This document shows, piece by piece, positions 53,632 to 62,218 of a DNA stretch of 64,000 bases. The DNA comes from Bacillota bacterium (GTDB lineage: Bacteria > Bacillota > Clostridia > Lutisporales > Lutisporaceae): positions 1 to 64,000 of the forward strand of contig JAKPKE010000018.1 of assembly GCA_029553855.1 (NCBI GenBank), written 5' to 3'. Under the pieces are notes generated by a model. The model was not told the origin of the DNA. It searched no databases and saw only the letters and a list, made by a program, of their open reading frames with translations. Both the position numbers and the translations under genes were made by a program. Position 1 is the first letter of the stretch. Each line of letters opens with the position of its first letter.

Positions 53632-55989
53632 CTATGATATGCGGCTCTTTAACGCATCAATAAAATTAAGATTATAGATCTTTTTTAAGGTGGCAAGCTG
53701 TGCAATTATTACAAAGACTATTGAGGCTGCGGCAGCCTGCATAAAAAACTTCGGTGACAGGATGAGAGGAAAAGTTATCATCTCAGAGCTGAAAGAATCA
53801 GCCATACCGGTAATCATGCCTGCACCAAGCGGGATGCCAACTATTATTGCAATTCCTGTCATTATTAAGTTTTCCTTGCTAATCATATTAAAAATACTCT
53901 TTTTATCAAAGCCCATTATGCGTAAAGCGGCTAATTCCGTTGTGCGTTCTGAAATACCAATGATAGTTGCATTATATATAAGGGCAAATCCTAAGATACC
54001 TCCAAATAAAGTATATAAATATACTGCCAGATTCATAGTATCCAGGTATTCTACAAAGGACTGCCTCATATCTCCGACAGAGTTTATTGATGAAATGTTT
54101 TCTGCAGCCCTAAGTTTTTCTTTAAGGTCGTCATGAGATGCAATGGATGCTCCTGTAATCATCTGCTTATCCAGGAGAATTGATTCCATTGCCTCAATAT
54201 TCATATATGCGTTTGCCCCCAAATATTGTTTAACGATGCTGATTACCGGAAGCATAACATCTTCCTTACGTGGAAGAAAATTTTTGATTGTTATCATATC
54301 GCCTTCACGTACGTTAAGTGATTTTGCTATGGACTCGGTAATAAAAATCCCTTTATCCGACAACTCAACAATACTATCATCAATGTCAACAAACTTGTGA
54401 AAAACTGTTTGCCGTGGTACTCCTATTATGTTTACGGTTTTTTTCTTCCAGCCGTTTGTAAGTTCAAAAGGGTAATCCACCCTTGGTTCAATCCTTTTTG
54501 CATCAATCAAATGGCCTAAATCCGTTATCACTCTCTTATTCATGGGCCGTGTGAAATTTACTATATAATCCATTTTCTGATACTCGCCGAATTGGAGTTC
54601 AAACATAGACACCATACTGCTTACCATATATAATGGAACAACATTAATTCCATAAGCTAAAGCCAGACCTATCACAAGAAAGGAAAATCTTCTTTTATTT
54701 CTCATAATATTTCTGATTACCACTTTCCAGCTGAAAGGAATATGCTTCCAGAACGAAGCTGCTTTTTCCAGCAATATACGCTTTCCTGCTTTCGGTGCTT
54801 CAGGTCTCATAGAGTCAGCAGGCATGATCCGAAGTATTCCTCTTGCTCCAAAAAGTCCGGAGCCTATGCAAAACAAGCCGGTTAGTAAGATAGCATTCAA
54901 AATATAGTTATATTTTATTTCTATGCCTGAAAGGGGAATATTGAAAAAAGATACAAATACCAGACTCATCGGCTTTGACAAAAGCAATCCTCCCGTAATT
55001 CCCAGGACTGAACCAGCAAGTCCTATTGCCAATGAAAATTTGGTATAGTGGGATAAAATGTTAAAGCTACTGTACCCCAAAGCCTTTAAGACACCTATGG
55101 CCATCCTGTCGTTGTTGACAATCCTTGAGATCATAATAGAAATTATAATTGTCGCAACCGCCAAAAACATAACTGGCAGAACTGATGACATTGTTTCAAT
55201 TCCGTCAATTTTTTGATTTAATACATTATTGCTCAGTTGATCTTCTAGTTTGATTATTCTTTTCAATCCATACTTGTCTAATTTTTTTTCCAAATGGTCT
55301 ATTATATCTTCAACATTGCTCTGTTCATTTATTTTAATAAGAACTTGGTTGTAGCTTCCCCTGTGACCGAAGATATGCTGGGCAAATGCCTCACTTACAT
55401 AAACTACTCCAAACTTTTCATGAGCCGGTAAAAGGGATTGCTCATTTTCCATTACATAAATATATTCCGAACTTGCAGCTATGCCGGAAACCCTCAGATT
55501 GTGTGTCTTGCCGTTTATATACGGAGTTATGATTTCATCCATTCTTATATTCCTTGCATTGGCAAACTGCTCCAGCAATATTGCATTATCATCGCCCAAT
55601 TCAGTTCTGTTGCCTTTTATCATGTATAGCTTGTTTATTATTCCGCCGCCTTTGGGAAGTGACATTATTCTAATATTCACCTTTTCATCCTTATCAGCAA
55701 CCTGCAAGGGCACATCGACACTTATACGCCCTTGTACTTCAACTATGCCATTGATGGACTTCAAATCATACACTGCAGAGTTAGGGATTCTCATAAGCTC
55801 AATGGTTAAATCGCTTATATTGGTTATATTATAATAATGATCAACTGCATTTTGAATGTTGATGGTTGTAATACTGAATAATATATATATGCATAATGCA
55901 ACAGCAACGATTACCGTAATTGAAACAAACTGGCCCTTTGAATTTCTGACCATTCGCAGCAACCTGATATTCAGCTTTTTCATTACCAT
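53632..55989 (-). CDS. ABC transporter permease with two FtsX domains (785 aa)
   Basis: About eight spans in two FtsX-like halves, at about residues 20-400 and 425-785. Each has a span, an extracellular domain and three further spans, with DRMAIGVLKALGYSSFNI in the first and ERTTELAALRIMGFDKKSI in the second. It overlaps the ATPase gene at TAATG. Start could be ATG 55989 or 55983. A heterologous-exporter permease of unknown substrate. Confidence 0.9.
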   Translation of the reverse strand: MVMKKLNIRLLRMVRNSKGQFVSITVIVAVALCIYILFSITTINIQNAVDHYYNITNISDLTIELMRIPNSAVYDLKSINGIVEVQGRISVDVPLQVADKDEKVNIRIMSLPKGGGIINKLYMIKGNRTELGDDNAILLEQFANARNIRMDEIITPYINGKTHNLRVSGIAASSEYIYVMENEQSLLPAHEKFGVVYVSEAFAQHIFGHRGSYNQVLIKINEQSNVEDIIDHLEKKLDKYGLKRIIKLEDQLSNNVLNQKIDGIETMSSVLPVMFLAVATIIISIMISRIVNNDRMAIGVLKALGYSSFNILSHYTKFSLAIGLAGSVLGITGGLLLSKPMSLVFVSFFNIPLSGIEIKYNYILNAILLTGLFCIGSGLFGARGILRIMPADSMRPEAPKAGKRILLEKAASFWKHIPFSWKVVIRNIMRNKRRFSFLVIGLALAYGINVVPLYMVSSMVSMFELQFGEYQKMDYIVNFTRPMNKRVITDLGHLIDAKRIEPRVDYPFELTNGWKKKTVNIIGVPRQTVFHKFVDIDDSIVELSDKGIFITESIAKSLNVREGDMITIKNFLPRKEDVMLPVISIVKQYLGANAYMNIEAMESILLDKQMITGASIASHDDLKEKLRAAENISSINSVGDMRQSFVEYLDTMNLAVYLYTLFGGILGFALIYNATIIGISERTTELAALRIMGFDKKSIFNMISKENLIMTGIAIIVGIPLGAGMITGMADSFSSEMITFPLILSPKFFMQAAAASIVFVIIAQLATLKKIYNLNFIDALKSRIS

Positions 55990-56693
55990 TCAATCCTTTC
56001 AGGAGGAATAGGACACTCATTCTCTTTTATTTCAACTATACGCCCGCTTCTCATTTTTATTACCCGGTCCGCCATATCACCTATAGCCGTGTTATGAGTG
56101 ATGATAATTACAGTTTTATTATATTGCCGGTTAATTTTATGCAGCAATATAAGAATCAGCAAACCTGTCTTGTAATCAAGAGCACCCGTAGGTTCATCAC
56201 AAAGCAGCAAAAGCGGATTTTTCGCTACTGCCCTTGCGATTGCAATACGCTGCTGCTCTCCTCCGCTCATTTGTGAAGGGAAGTGCTCCTTTCTATCATC
56301 TAACCCTACTTCCTCCAAAACCTTATCAATGTTTAAGGCATTCTTGCATAGCTCTGTTGCAAGCTCAACATTTTCTTTTGCAGTAAGATTAGCCATTAGG
56401 TTATAAAATTGAAATACAAATCCCACCTTATCCCTTCTATATGCGGTAAGCCTTCTATCGTTATATTTGTTGATTTCTTCACCCTTGACGGTTACTTTTC
56501 CTTTTGATGGTAAATCCATACCGCCTAAAATGTTTAGAAGTGTGCTTTTCCCTGAGCCGCTGGGTCCGAGTATTGCAATGAATTCTCCTTCATAGACATC
56601 AAAGCTGGCATCTTGGAGCGCATTAACGCTTATCTCGCCCATCAGGTAATCTTTGCCGACATTTTCAACCTTCATAAGTATGTTTTTTCCCAT
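55983..56693 (-). CDS. ABC transporter ATP-binding protein (236 aa)
   Basis: Walker [13 protein letters not shown], signature MSGGEQQRIAIARAV, Walker B LLLCDEPTGALD and H-loop VIIITHNTAIG are intact. MacB/LolD-type ATPase paired with the double-FtsX permease. GGGGGAGAG sits before the ATG; a GTG one codon earlier is also possible. It lies 30 bp after the TetR gene in the same direction. Confidence 0.92.
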   Translation of the reverse strand: MGKNILMKVENVGKDYLMGEISVNALQDASFDVYEGEFIAILGPSGSGKSTLLNILGGMDLPSKGKVTVKGEEINKYNDRRLTAYRRDKVGFVFQFYNLMANLTAKENVELATELCKNALNIDKVLEEVGLDDRKEHFPSQMSGGEQQRIAIARAVAKNPLLLLCDEPTGALDYKTGLLILILLHKINRQYNKTVIIITHNTAIGDMADRVIKMRSGRIVEIKENECPIPPERIEW

Positions 56694-56725
56694 CACCCTC
56701 TCCCCCTTAACTGCATTGATTTTCG

Positions 56726-57304
56726 TTATTCTTTGCTCCCCAGCATACCATATTTAATAAAGTCAAAAAAGCTTTCATAAAGCTTAAGCTGTTTGCCCTC
56801 ATCATATAAAAAGTCCATGTTCTTCATTGCAGAAGGTAAATTCATGAGAAGCTCCGAAACAAAATCTATATCCATTTTTCTTATTTCTTTTTTATTCAAC
56901 CCATCCTCCAGTATACGCCTCCATATGGGCAAGGTCTTCTCCTGCTTAATTGATATGATCCTTTCAAGTATGTTTTTACGCTTGGCAATATCCCTGAATA
57001 GAATAATTGGGTATTTTTTCAATAAGTCCAAACTATAATTATACAGAAATTCTATTTTCTCAATAGTATGATATTCTTGAGAAATAGTTTTCATAATATT
57101 ATTTATGTGGACTTCAATACTATTCGTTAACACTTCAATAAATAGGTCTTCCTTTGAATGGAAATGCTTATAAATAGTCATTTTGCTGATTCCGGCCTCA
57201 GAAGCAATCTGATTCATTGAAACAGTATCGTACCCATATTTCCAGAATAGCTCTTCTGACTTTTCCAATAGCTTTTTCAGCTTCTTCTCACTCTGTCCGG
57301 CCAT
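56726..57304 (-). CDS. TetR-family transcriptional regulator (192 aa)
   Basis: Probable repressor of the exporter operon that it heads. The helix-turn-helix is at about residues 12-55 (YGYDTVSMNQIASEAGISKMTIYKHF, with K-x-x-IYKHFHSKEDL). The C-terminal ligand domain is helical. ATG 57304 after GAGGTGGT is favoured over GTG 57313. A palindromic operator lies over its promoter. Confidence 0.92.
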   Translation of the reverse strand: MAGQSEKKLKKLLEKSEELFWKYGYDTVSMNQIASEAGISKMTIYKHFHSKEDLFIEVLTNSIEVHINNIMKTISQEYHTIEKIEFLYNYSLDLLKKYPIILFRDIAKRKNILERIISIKQEKTLPIWRRILEDGLNKKEIRKMDIDFVSELLMNLPSAMKNMDFLYDEGKQLKLYESFFDFIKYGMLGSKE

Positions 57305-57330
57305 ATGTACCACCTCATAATTTTAAGACA

Positions 57331-57358
57331 ACTATACTTTTGTACTATTTGAGTACAA
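57331..57358 (-). promoter_or_regulatory. Promoter and TetR operator of the exporter operon
   Basis: On the minus strand TTGTAC (57353-57358) and TATAGT (57331-57336) are 16 bp apart. TTGTAC-N7-GTACAA (57340-57358) is a perfect palindrome covering the -35 and spacer. Confidence 0.7.
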
Positions 57359-57392
57359 TATTATTATACTTCTTTTCGTAAATCACTGCAAG

Positions 57393-57413
57393 AAAAAACC
57401 ACCTGAATGGTGG
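57393..57413 (-). terminator. Rho-independent terminator after the DUF6179-like gene
   Basis: CCACC/GGTGG stem around 57399-57413 with TTTTTT on the minus strand. Confidence 0.75.
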
Positions 57414-57446
57414 ATAGTAAAATAATAATTCAAATATGAGATTTAA

Positions 57447-58793
57447 TTATAAATAAAAAACTCCGTCCAGCATATGTGTAATGTCTTCCTGTCTTTTTGC
57501 ATCCAAGTTTTTTACATAATCGATGATTCTCACTTCCCATTCCAAGTAAGGATTCCAGTCGGCGGCTGTGCTGTGCTTTTCAAATAAGAAGTGCATTAAT
57601 ACCGCTATTTCAGTGTCATTAAAGGAGCTAAACAACTCCGTGAATTCATCGTAAGAAAAACAAGCATTCAACACTTCAATAAGATCCTTTATGCTATGTA
57701 CCTGCTTGATCATAGCAATTTTATCGGATAAATATCTGCAACTTCGCATTTCTTCAATGAGGTTTCTTAATGATTTATCACTCATAGTGCCACCGTCATA
57801 ATAGTGAAACACCGGCACTTTCTCTTCCTGTTCATGAAATCCGGGAAACAAATTATCAAAATTGCCTGTTTCCTTCAGCATCCGGATTCTGCTCATTAGT
57901 CCGGATGCAGTGCTTTTTAAATACTCCCTCGAACTGATATCTTCAATACTAAGTATACTGCAGAGCTTTTCAGCCGATGTAATGAGATTCTCCAGTGCTT
58001 CCTCCTCCGTCCATAATCGAAAGAGGTTAAGAAGGTCAACCCGGTCTGCATCGTTAACGTCAAGTAGAAAGATATTTTTGTCAAGCAAAGCCAGGCCCGT
58101 TGCATTTGTTAAAACAGGTTCAAACATATTTATCAGCTGTTCCCTATAATCGTGGCAATATCCTTGCAGCAGTGATGTGATAAGGCTGCTGTTAAAATGG
58201 AGGCAAAATTTGTTTTCGATAATCAGTCTGCTCAAGTATTCATTAATATACTCAATTCCCGATAGTTCAGGGATACTATGACATAGCTGATAGTCTATCA
58301 TACATGGAATATCATGAGCAAAAAATCGATAATCGTATTTTTTAAAGAAATATTCTATTTCTCTTAATGTATCATGGTAGGAAATGTTATCAATGTCAAG
58401 GGCGGTTTTCTTTGCCTCAGACAGAAGTTTCCTGCCCAAGTCGATTTTAGTCGCCACAACTCTTTGCCCATGTGCGAAAAGATCAGACAGGCTCTCGCTT
58501 TTTAGTTTTATGGCACCCTCATCTATGCCGCTCTCTTTAAGGTATATCCCTATACAATAGCATATGGAAGCCAAAAGCTCCTGTGCCGTTTCAATAGGAA
58601 CAGAGCTGCTGTCCCCCATGGTGAAGCGGCCGGTCTGCCTCCCAAGCAGCTGCCACAATTGGCTTTGAATATTTCCCATATCTTCCGCAGACAATATACC
58701 ATTTAAAACTGAGTATTCGACTACAAATGAAAAACATTCCCTGCTGTTTTTTGCTATCCCGTTGTATGAAATTATTTTATTATTATCTTCCAC
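57447..58793 (-). CDS. DUF6179-like protein (448 aa)
   Basis: A soluble, largely helical protein with no signal peptide. From memory it matches DUF6179, a clostridial family of unknown function found next to DUF6323. Noticeable segments are FFKKYDYRFFAHDIPCMIDY and LRNLIEEMRSCRYLSDKIAM. Start is GTG 58793 behind GGGGGC. It lies 11 bp after its partner gene, with a terminator downstream, so the pair is a two-gene operon. Confidence 0.6.
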   Translation of the reverse strand: MEDNNKIISYNGIAKNSRECFSFVVEYSVLNGILSAEDMGNIQSQLWQLLGRQTGRFTMGDSSSVPIETAQELLASICYCIGIYLKESGIDEGAIKLKSESLSDLFAHGQRVVATKIDLGRKLLSEAKKTALDIDNISYHDTLREIEYFFKKYDYRFFAHDIPCMIDYQLCHSIPELSGIEYINEYLSRLIIENKFCLHFNSSLITSLLQGYCHDYREQLINMFEPVLTNATGLALLDKNIFLLDVNDADRVDLLNLFRLWTEEEALENLITSAEKLCSILSIEDISSREYLKSTASGLMSRIRMLKETGNFDNLFPGFHEQEEKVPVFHYYDGGTMSDKSLRNLIEEMRSCRYLSDKIAMIKQVHSIKDLIEVLNACFSYDEFTELFSSFNDTEIAVLMHFLFEKHSTAADWNPYLEWEVRIIDYVKNLDAKRQEDITHMLDGVFYL

Positions 58794-58804
58794 GATGCCC
58801 CCGT

Positions 58805-59275
58805 TTAAAACGGCCGCCCATACACATCTTTATCGTCAACCCTATATCCATATCTGGTGTTGCGGCACAGTTCCTCAAGGCTCGTTCCGCTCAAATACTC
58901 CAGGGAACCTTGGCAAACTGTATCAAAATGCTGTTTCATGAATGAGATAAGCTCGTCATCCGAAATTAATTCCATGGACTCATTTTTAAAATAGTAAAAG
59001 GAATCCTGTAACTCCAGTATGGTATCCTCATAATTATCCTGTGAAATATAAGGGGAATCACAAAACTCATAAATCAATTTTTTCAAAATACCCCTATCAA
59101 ACTCCATTCTCCCGGTATCCCTAAGAGCTTCAAATCTTTTTTCGACTATATTATGAATTTGCTGCTCCGTTAGGCTAAGCCCATATCGGAGTGTTAATTC
59201 ATTACAATTACGAAGCTCGTCGGCAGTCTGAATTTTTTGCATATCAATTAATGTCAATGAAAACCTATCTTTCAT
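58805..59275 (-). CDS. DUF6323-like protein (156 aa)
   Basis: A small soluble protein with the pattern LTLRYGLSLTEQQIHNIVEKR, then FDRGILKKLIYEFCDSPYIS and FMKQHFDTVCQGSLEYL. Its size and the partner gene point to the DUF6323 family, function unknown. Start ATG follows GAGGTGATGA. Confidence 0.6.
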   Translation of the reverse strand: MKDRFSLTLIDMQKIQTADELRNCNELTLRYGLSLTEQQIHNIVEKRFEALRDTGRMEFDRGILKKLIYEFCDSPYISQDNYEDTILELQDSFYYFKNESMELISDDELISFMKQHFDTVCQGSLEYLSGTSLEELCRNTRYGYRVDDKDVYGRPF

Positions 59276-59380
59276 TTCATCACCTCTTCAAACAGTATAT
59301 CCGTACAATAGTAAAATAACCAGTCTTGATTTTTTACATATTTTGTGCTATGATAATTATAGAAAATAACAATTTAATGC

Positions 59381-59409
59381 AAAAAGGGAGCGGTCTTGGC
59401 CGTTCCCTT
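59381..59409 (-). terminator. Terminator after the COG4100 gene
   Basis: AAGGGA-CGG / CCG-TCCCTT stem (59384-59409) with TTTTT on the minus strand. Confidence 0.75.
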
Positions 59410-59468
59410 AGTTTTCAGACAAACCTCTTCAATTTCTATATACGTATACGTGACTATACATGACCGCC

Positions 59469-60761
59469 TTATATCGTCACATATCCCTTGTTCGCCAGGT
59501 TCTGCAGAGCGTAAATAATCCCTATTTTTACGTGTTCAAAGGTCACTCCCCCCTGCAAGTATGCAATATAGGGAGGTCTTAAAGGTGCATCTGCGCTCAG
59601 CTCAATGGAGGCCCCCTGCACAAAGCCCCCTGCCGCCATTATTACAGGATCATTGTAGCCCGGCATTTCCCATGGCTCCGGACTTACGAAGGAATCAACG
59701 GGGGAACCCTTCTGGATGCCCTGACAGAAAGCAATAAGGGCTTCGCTGTCTCCGAATTTTATTGCTTGTATAATATCGCTTCTGCGGGAATTGTATTCAG
59801 GATTTACTTCAAATCCAAGTTTGCTGAAAAGCCTGGAACAAAACACTGCCCCTTTTAATGCTTCCGATACAATATGGGGGGCAATAAACAAGCCCTGAAA
59901 AAATAGTCTGTTCATGCCTAGTGTGGCACCGCATTCCTTGCCGATTCCCGGTGCGATGAGCCTGTTGGCGGCCATTTCCACCAGATGCGCCTTTCCGCAC
60001 ACATATCCTCCTGTCGGTGCAATACTTCCTCCCGGATTCTTGATCAATGAGCCCGCCATTATATCAGCGCCTATCTCCGTAGGCTCCTTAAGATCAAGAA
60101 ATTCCCCGTAGCAATTGTCAACCATGCAGACAATATTCGGGTTAATGATTTTTACAAGCTTTATCGTGTACTCTATATCCTCAAGAGTAAGAGGAGATCT
60201 CCAGGAATAGCCCAAAGATCTTTGCAATAATACCATCTTTGTATTTTTGTTTATTCTCTTTGTAATTTCATTATAGTTGATTTTACCGGCCTCATTAAAA
60301 TCAATCTCGCTGTATCTCACATTTAGCTCTCTTAAACAACCCGGAGGACAATTATCTATCCCAATAATACCCTCCAGTGTATCATAAGGCCTTCCTGTAA
60401 CAGACAGAAGCTCATCACCGGGTCTTAATACACCATATAAGCAAAGTGATAATGCGTGGGTTCCCGATACTATCTGGGGCCTTACAAGGGCATCCTCGCA
60501 GCCGAATACATCTGCATATACCTTGTCTAATGCTTCACGGCCTACATCTCCATAGCCGTAACCCGTAGAGTAATTAAAATGCATTTCACTTATTCTGTTC
60601 TTCTGCATTGCGCTTAGAACCTTATATTGATTATATTCACTTATTTCATCAATCTTCTGGAATTGGCCGGATACCTCTTCCTCGGTAGATACACAAATAT
60701 CTATTGCTTTTTTGCTGATATTCAGCTTGTTAATAAGATAGTCCATTGTTTTATAATGCAT
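59469..60761 (-). CDS. PLP-dependent methionine gamma-lyase-like protein, aluminium-resistance family (430 aa)
   Basis: A COG4100/YnbB-type fold-type I PLP enzyme (cystathionine beta-lyase-like). YGYGDVGREALDKVYA, IVSGTHALSLCLYGVLRPGDE, MVDNCYGEFLD and the cofactor lysine in GSLIKNPGGSIAPTGGYV fit the family. It starts at ATG 60761 after GAGGTGCTG. It lies in the ynbB-hfq-miaA-mutL neighbourhood usual in Firmicutes. The reaction is unproven. Confidence 0.9.
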   Translation of the reverse strand: MHYKTMDYLINKLNISKKAIDICVSTEEEVSGQFQKIDEISEYNQYKVLSAMQKNRISEMHFNYSTGYGYGDVGREALDKVYADVFGCEDALVRPQIVSGTHALSLCLYGVLRPGDELLSVTGRPYDTLEGIIGIDNCPPGCLRELNVRYSEIDFNEAGKINYNEITKRINKNTKMVLLQRSLGYSWRSPLTLEDIEYTIKLVKIINPNIVCMVDNCYGEFLDLKEPTEIGADIMAGSLIKNPGGSIAPTGGYVCGKAHLVEMAANRLIAPGIGKECGATLGMNRLFFQGLFIAPHIVSEALKGAVFCSRLFSKLGFEVNPEYNSRRSDIIQAIKFGDSEALIAFCQGIQKGSPVDSFVSPEPWEMPGYNDPVIMAAGGFVQGASIELSADAPLRPPYIAYLQGGVTFEHVKIGIIYALQNLANKGYVTI

Positions 60762-60847
60762 TGCAGCACCTCATTTTCTCTCGTTTCAACAATTAATTTT
60801 ATCATATTTCAAATGTCAAGACAATGCATCCGTTGCTAAAAACATCA

Positions 60848-60873
60848 AGCCCTTGTAAAATACACAAGGGCTT
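60848..60873 (-). terminator. Terminator after hfq
   Basis: AAGCCCTTGT (60848-60857) pairs with ACAAGGGCTT (60864-60873); GATGTTTTT follows on the minus strand. Confidence 0.75.
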
Positions 60874-60895
60874 GCTTGTCTTATATGCAGTAAAT

Positions 60896-61153
60896 TTATT
60901 TGCTTACATTCTCCTGGGGTTTGCTGTCACTGAAAGCAAAATTAATTGGTTTTAACGGAATAATTGTAGAGATTGCATGTTTATACACAAGCTGCTGTTT
61001 TCCATCGTTATCCAATACTATTGTGTAATTGTCGAAGCCTCTTACATTACCTCTGAGCTGAAAACCGTTAACCAGGTATATAGTTATGGCAGTGCGCTCT
61101 TTCCTGACCTGATTAAGAAATACATCCTGTAGATTTATGTTTACTTTATTCAT
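60896..61153 (-). CDS. hfq: RNA chaperone Hfq (85 aa)
   Basis: Sm-like hexamer that helps small RNAs pair with mRNAs. [20 protein letters not shown] and [20 protein letters not shown] form Sm1; [10 protein letters not shown] is the Sm2 motif. ATG 61153 follows GGAGGGGAATCGG; the longer frame to 61183 is not needed. It lies downstream of mutL and miaA, as in many Firmicutes. Confidence 0.95.
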   Translation of the reverse strand: MNKVNINLQDVFLNQVRKERTAITIYLVNGFQLRGNVRGFDNYTIVLDNDGKQQLVYKHAISTIIPLKPINFAFSDSKPQENVSK

Positions 61154-61234
61154 CCGATTCCCCTCCAAAATAAAATAATCCAATTACCAGGTTTATATAT
61201 ATTTATATTATTATATAATTATTTGTTATTTATT

Positions 61235-62197
61235 CTATATTAAAGGAATTTTTCCTGCAATATATCTAATAATATTTTCCAGCTGAATTTCTCTTTTAAA
61301 GAAGTTGTCAATGTTGATCCAGTTTATGCGCGCATCCCTTCTGAACCAGGTAAGCTGTCTTTTAGCATAATGTCTGGTGTTTCTTTTTAGTATTCTTATG
61401 GTTTCATCCAATGAAACCACGCCCTGCAGATAATCGGATATCTCTTTGTATCCTAGTGCCTGCATTGAGTTCATTCCGGTGTTGTATCCCATCTTTATAA
61501 GCCCCTCTACCTCTTCTATCAGCCCTTCCGAAATCATTCCGTCCACCCGGGCGTCTATCCTGTCGTAGAGCTTCTTTCTGTCAAGTGTAAGAGCTATGTA
61601 CGCGAACTCATACCTTGGAGGCTGTTTCCGGGATTCTTCCTGATAATAAGAAATCGGCTTGCCGGTATGTTTGTATACCTCCAAGGCCCTGATTACTCTT
61701 CTCAAATCATTGGGATGCAGCTTATTATAGCTTGCAGTGTCTATAGTTTCCAGCATTCCGTGTACATAAAGCGAGCCTTTGCGGTAAGCCAACTTCTGCA
61801 TTTCTTCCCTGAATTCATCATCGGATATAAAGTCCGTAAAATTCAGGTTATTTATCAGAGAATTAATGTAGAGCCCTGTGCCCCCCGTAATTATCGGCAG
61901 TTTTCCTCTTTCGCTTATATCCCTTATGTATTCTTCAGCCTTTTCTCTGAACAGTGCAACGCTGAAATCCATATCAGGAGTGACCTCGTCTATCATATAG
62001 TGTTTTATGCCCTGCATTTCGCCTTGACTTAGCTTTGCAGTCCCAATATTCATGTATTTATATACCTGTGCAGAATCAGCAGATATTATTTCTCCGCAAA
62101 GATTCCTGGCCAATGCAAGGGATATATCTGTTTTACCAACTGCTGTAGGTCCTGCCAATATACATATTTTGGGGAGCTTCTCCGTTGCAGGAATCAA
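61235..62197 (-). CDS. miaA: tRNA dimethylallyltransferase (320 aa)
   Basis: Adds a dimethylallyl group to A37 of tRNAs reading U-starting codons. P-loop GPTAVGKTDISLALA, SADSAQVYKYMNIGTAK, TGGTGLYINSLI and RRVIRALEVYKHTGKP with NTRHYAKRQLTWFR near the end are all typical. Start is TTG 62197 after AGAGGTG, 21 bp behind mutL. Confidence 0.95.
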   Translation of the reverse strand: MIPATEKLPKICILAGPTAVGKTDISLALARNLCGEIISADSAQVYKYMNIGTAKLSQGEMQGIKHYMIDEVTPDMDFSVALFREKAEEYIRDISERGKLPIITGGTGLYINSLINNLNFTDFISDDEFREEMQKLAYRKGSLYVHGMLETIDTASYNKLHPNDLRRVIRALEVYKHTGKPISYYQEESRKQPPRYEFAYIALTLDRKKLYDRIDARVDGMISEGLIEEVEGLIKMGYNTGMNSMQALGYKEISDYLQGVVSLDETIRILKRNTRHYAKRQLTWFRRDARINWINIDNFFKREIQLENIIRYIAGKIPLI

Positions 62198-62218
62198 ATC
62201 TCAACACCTCTGCAAACA

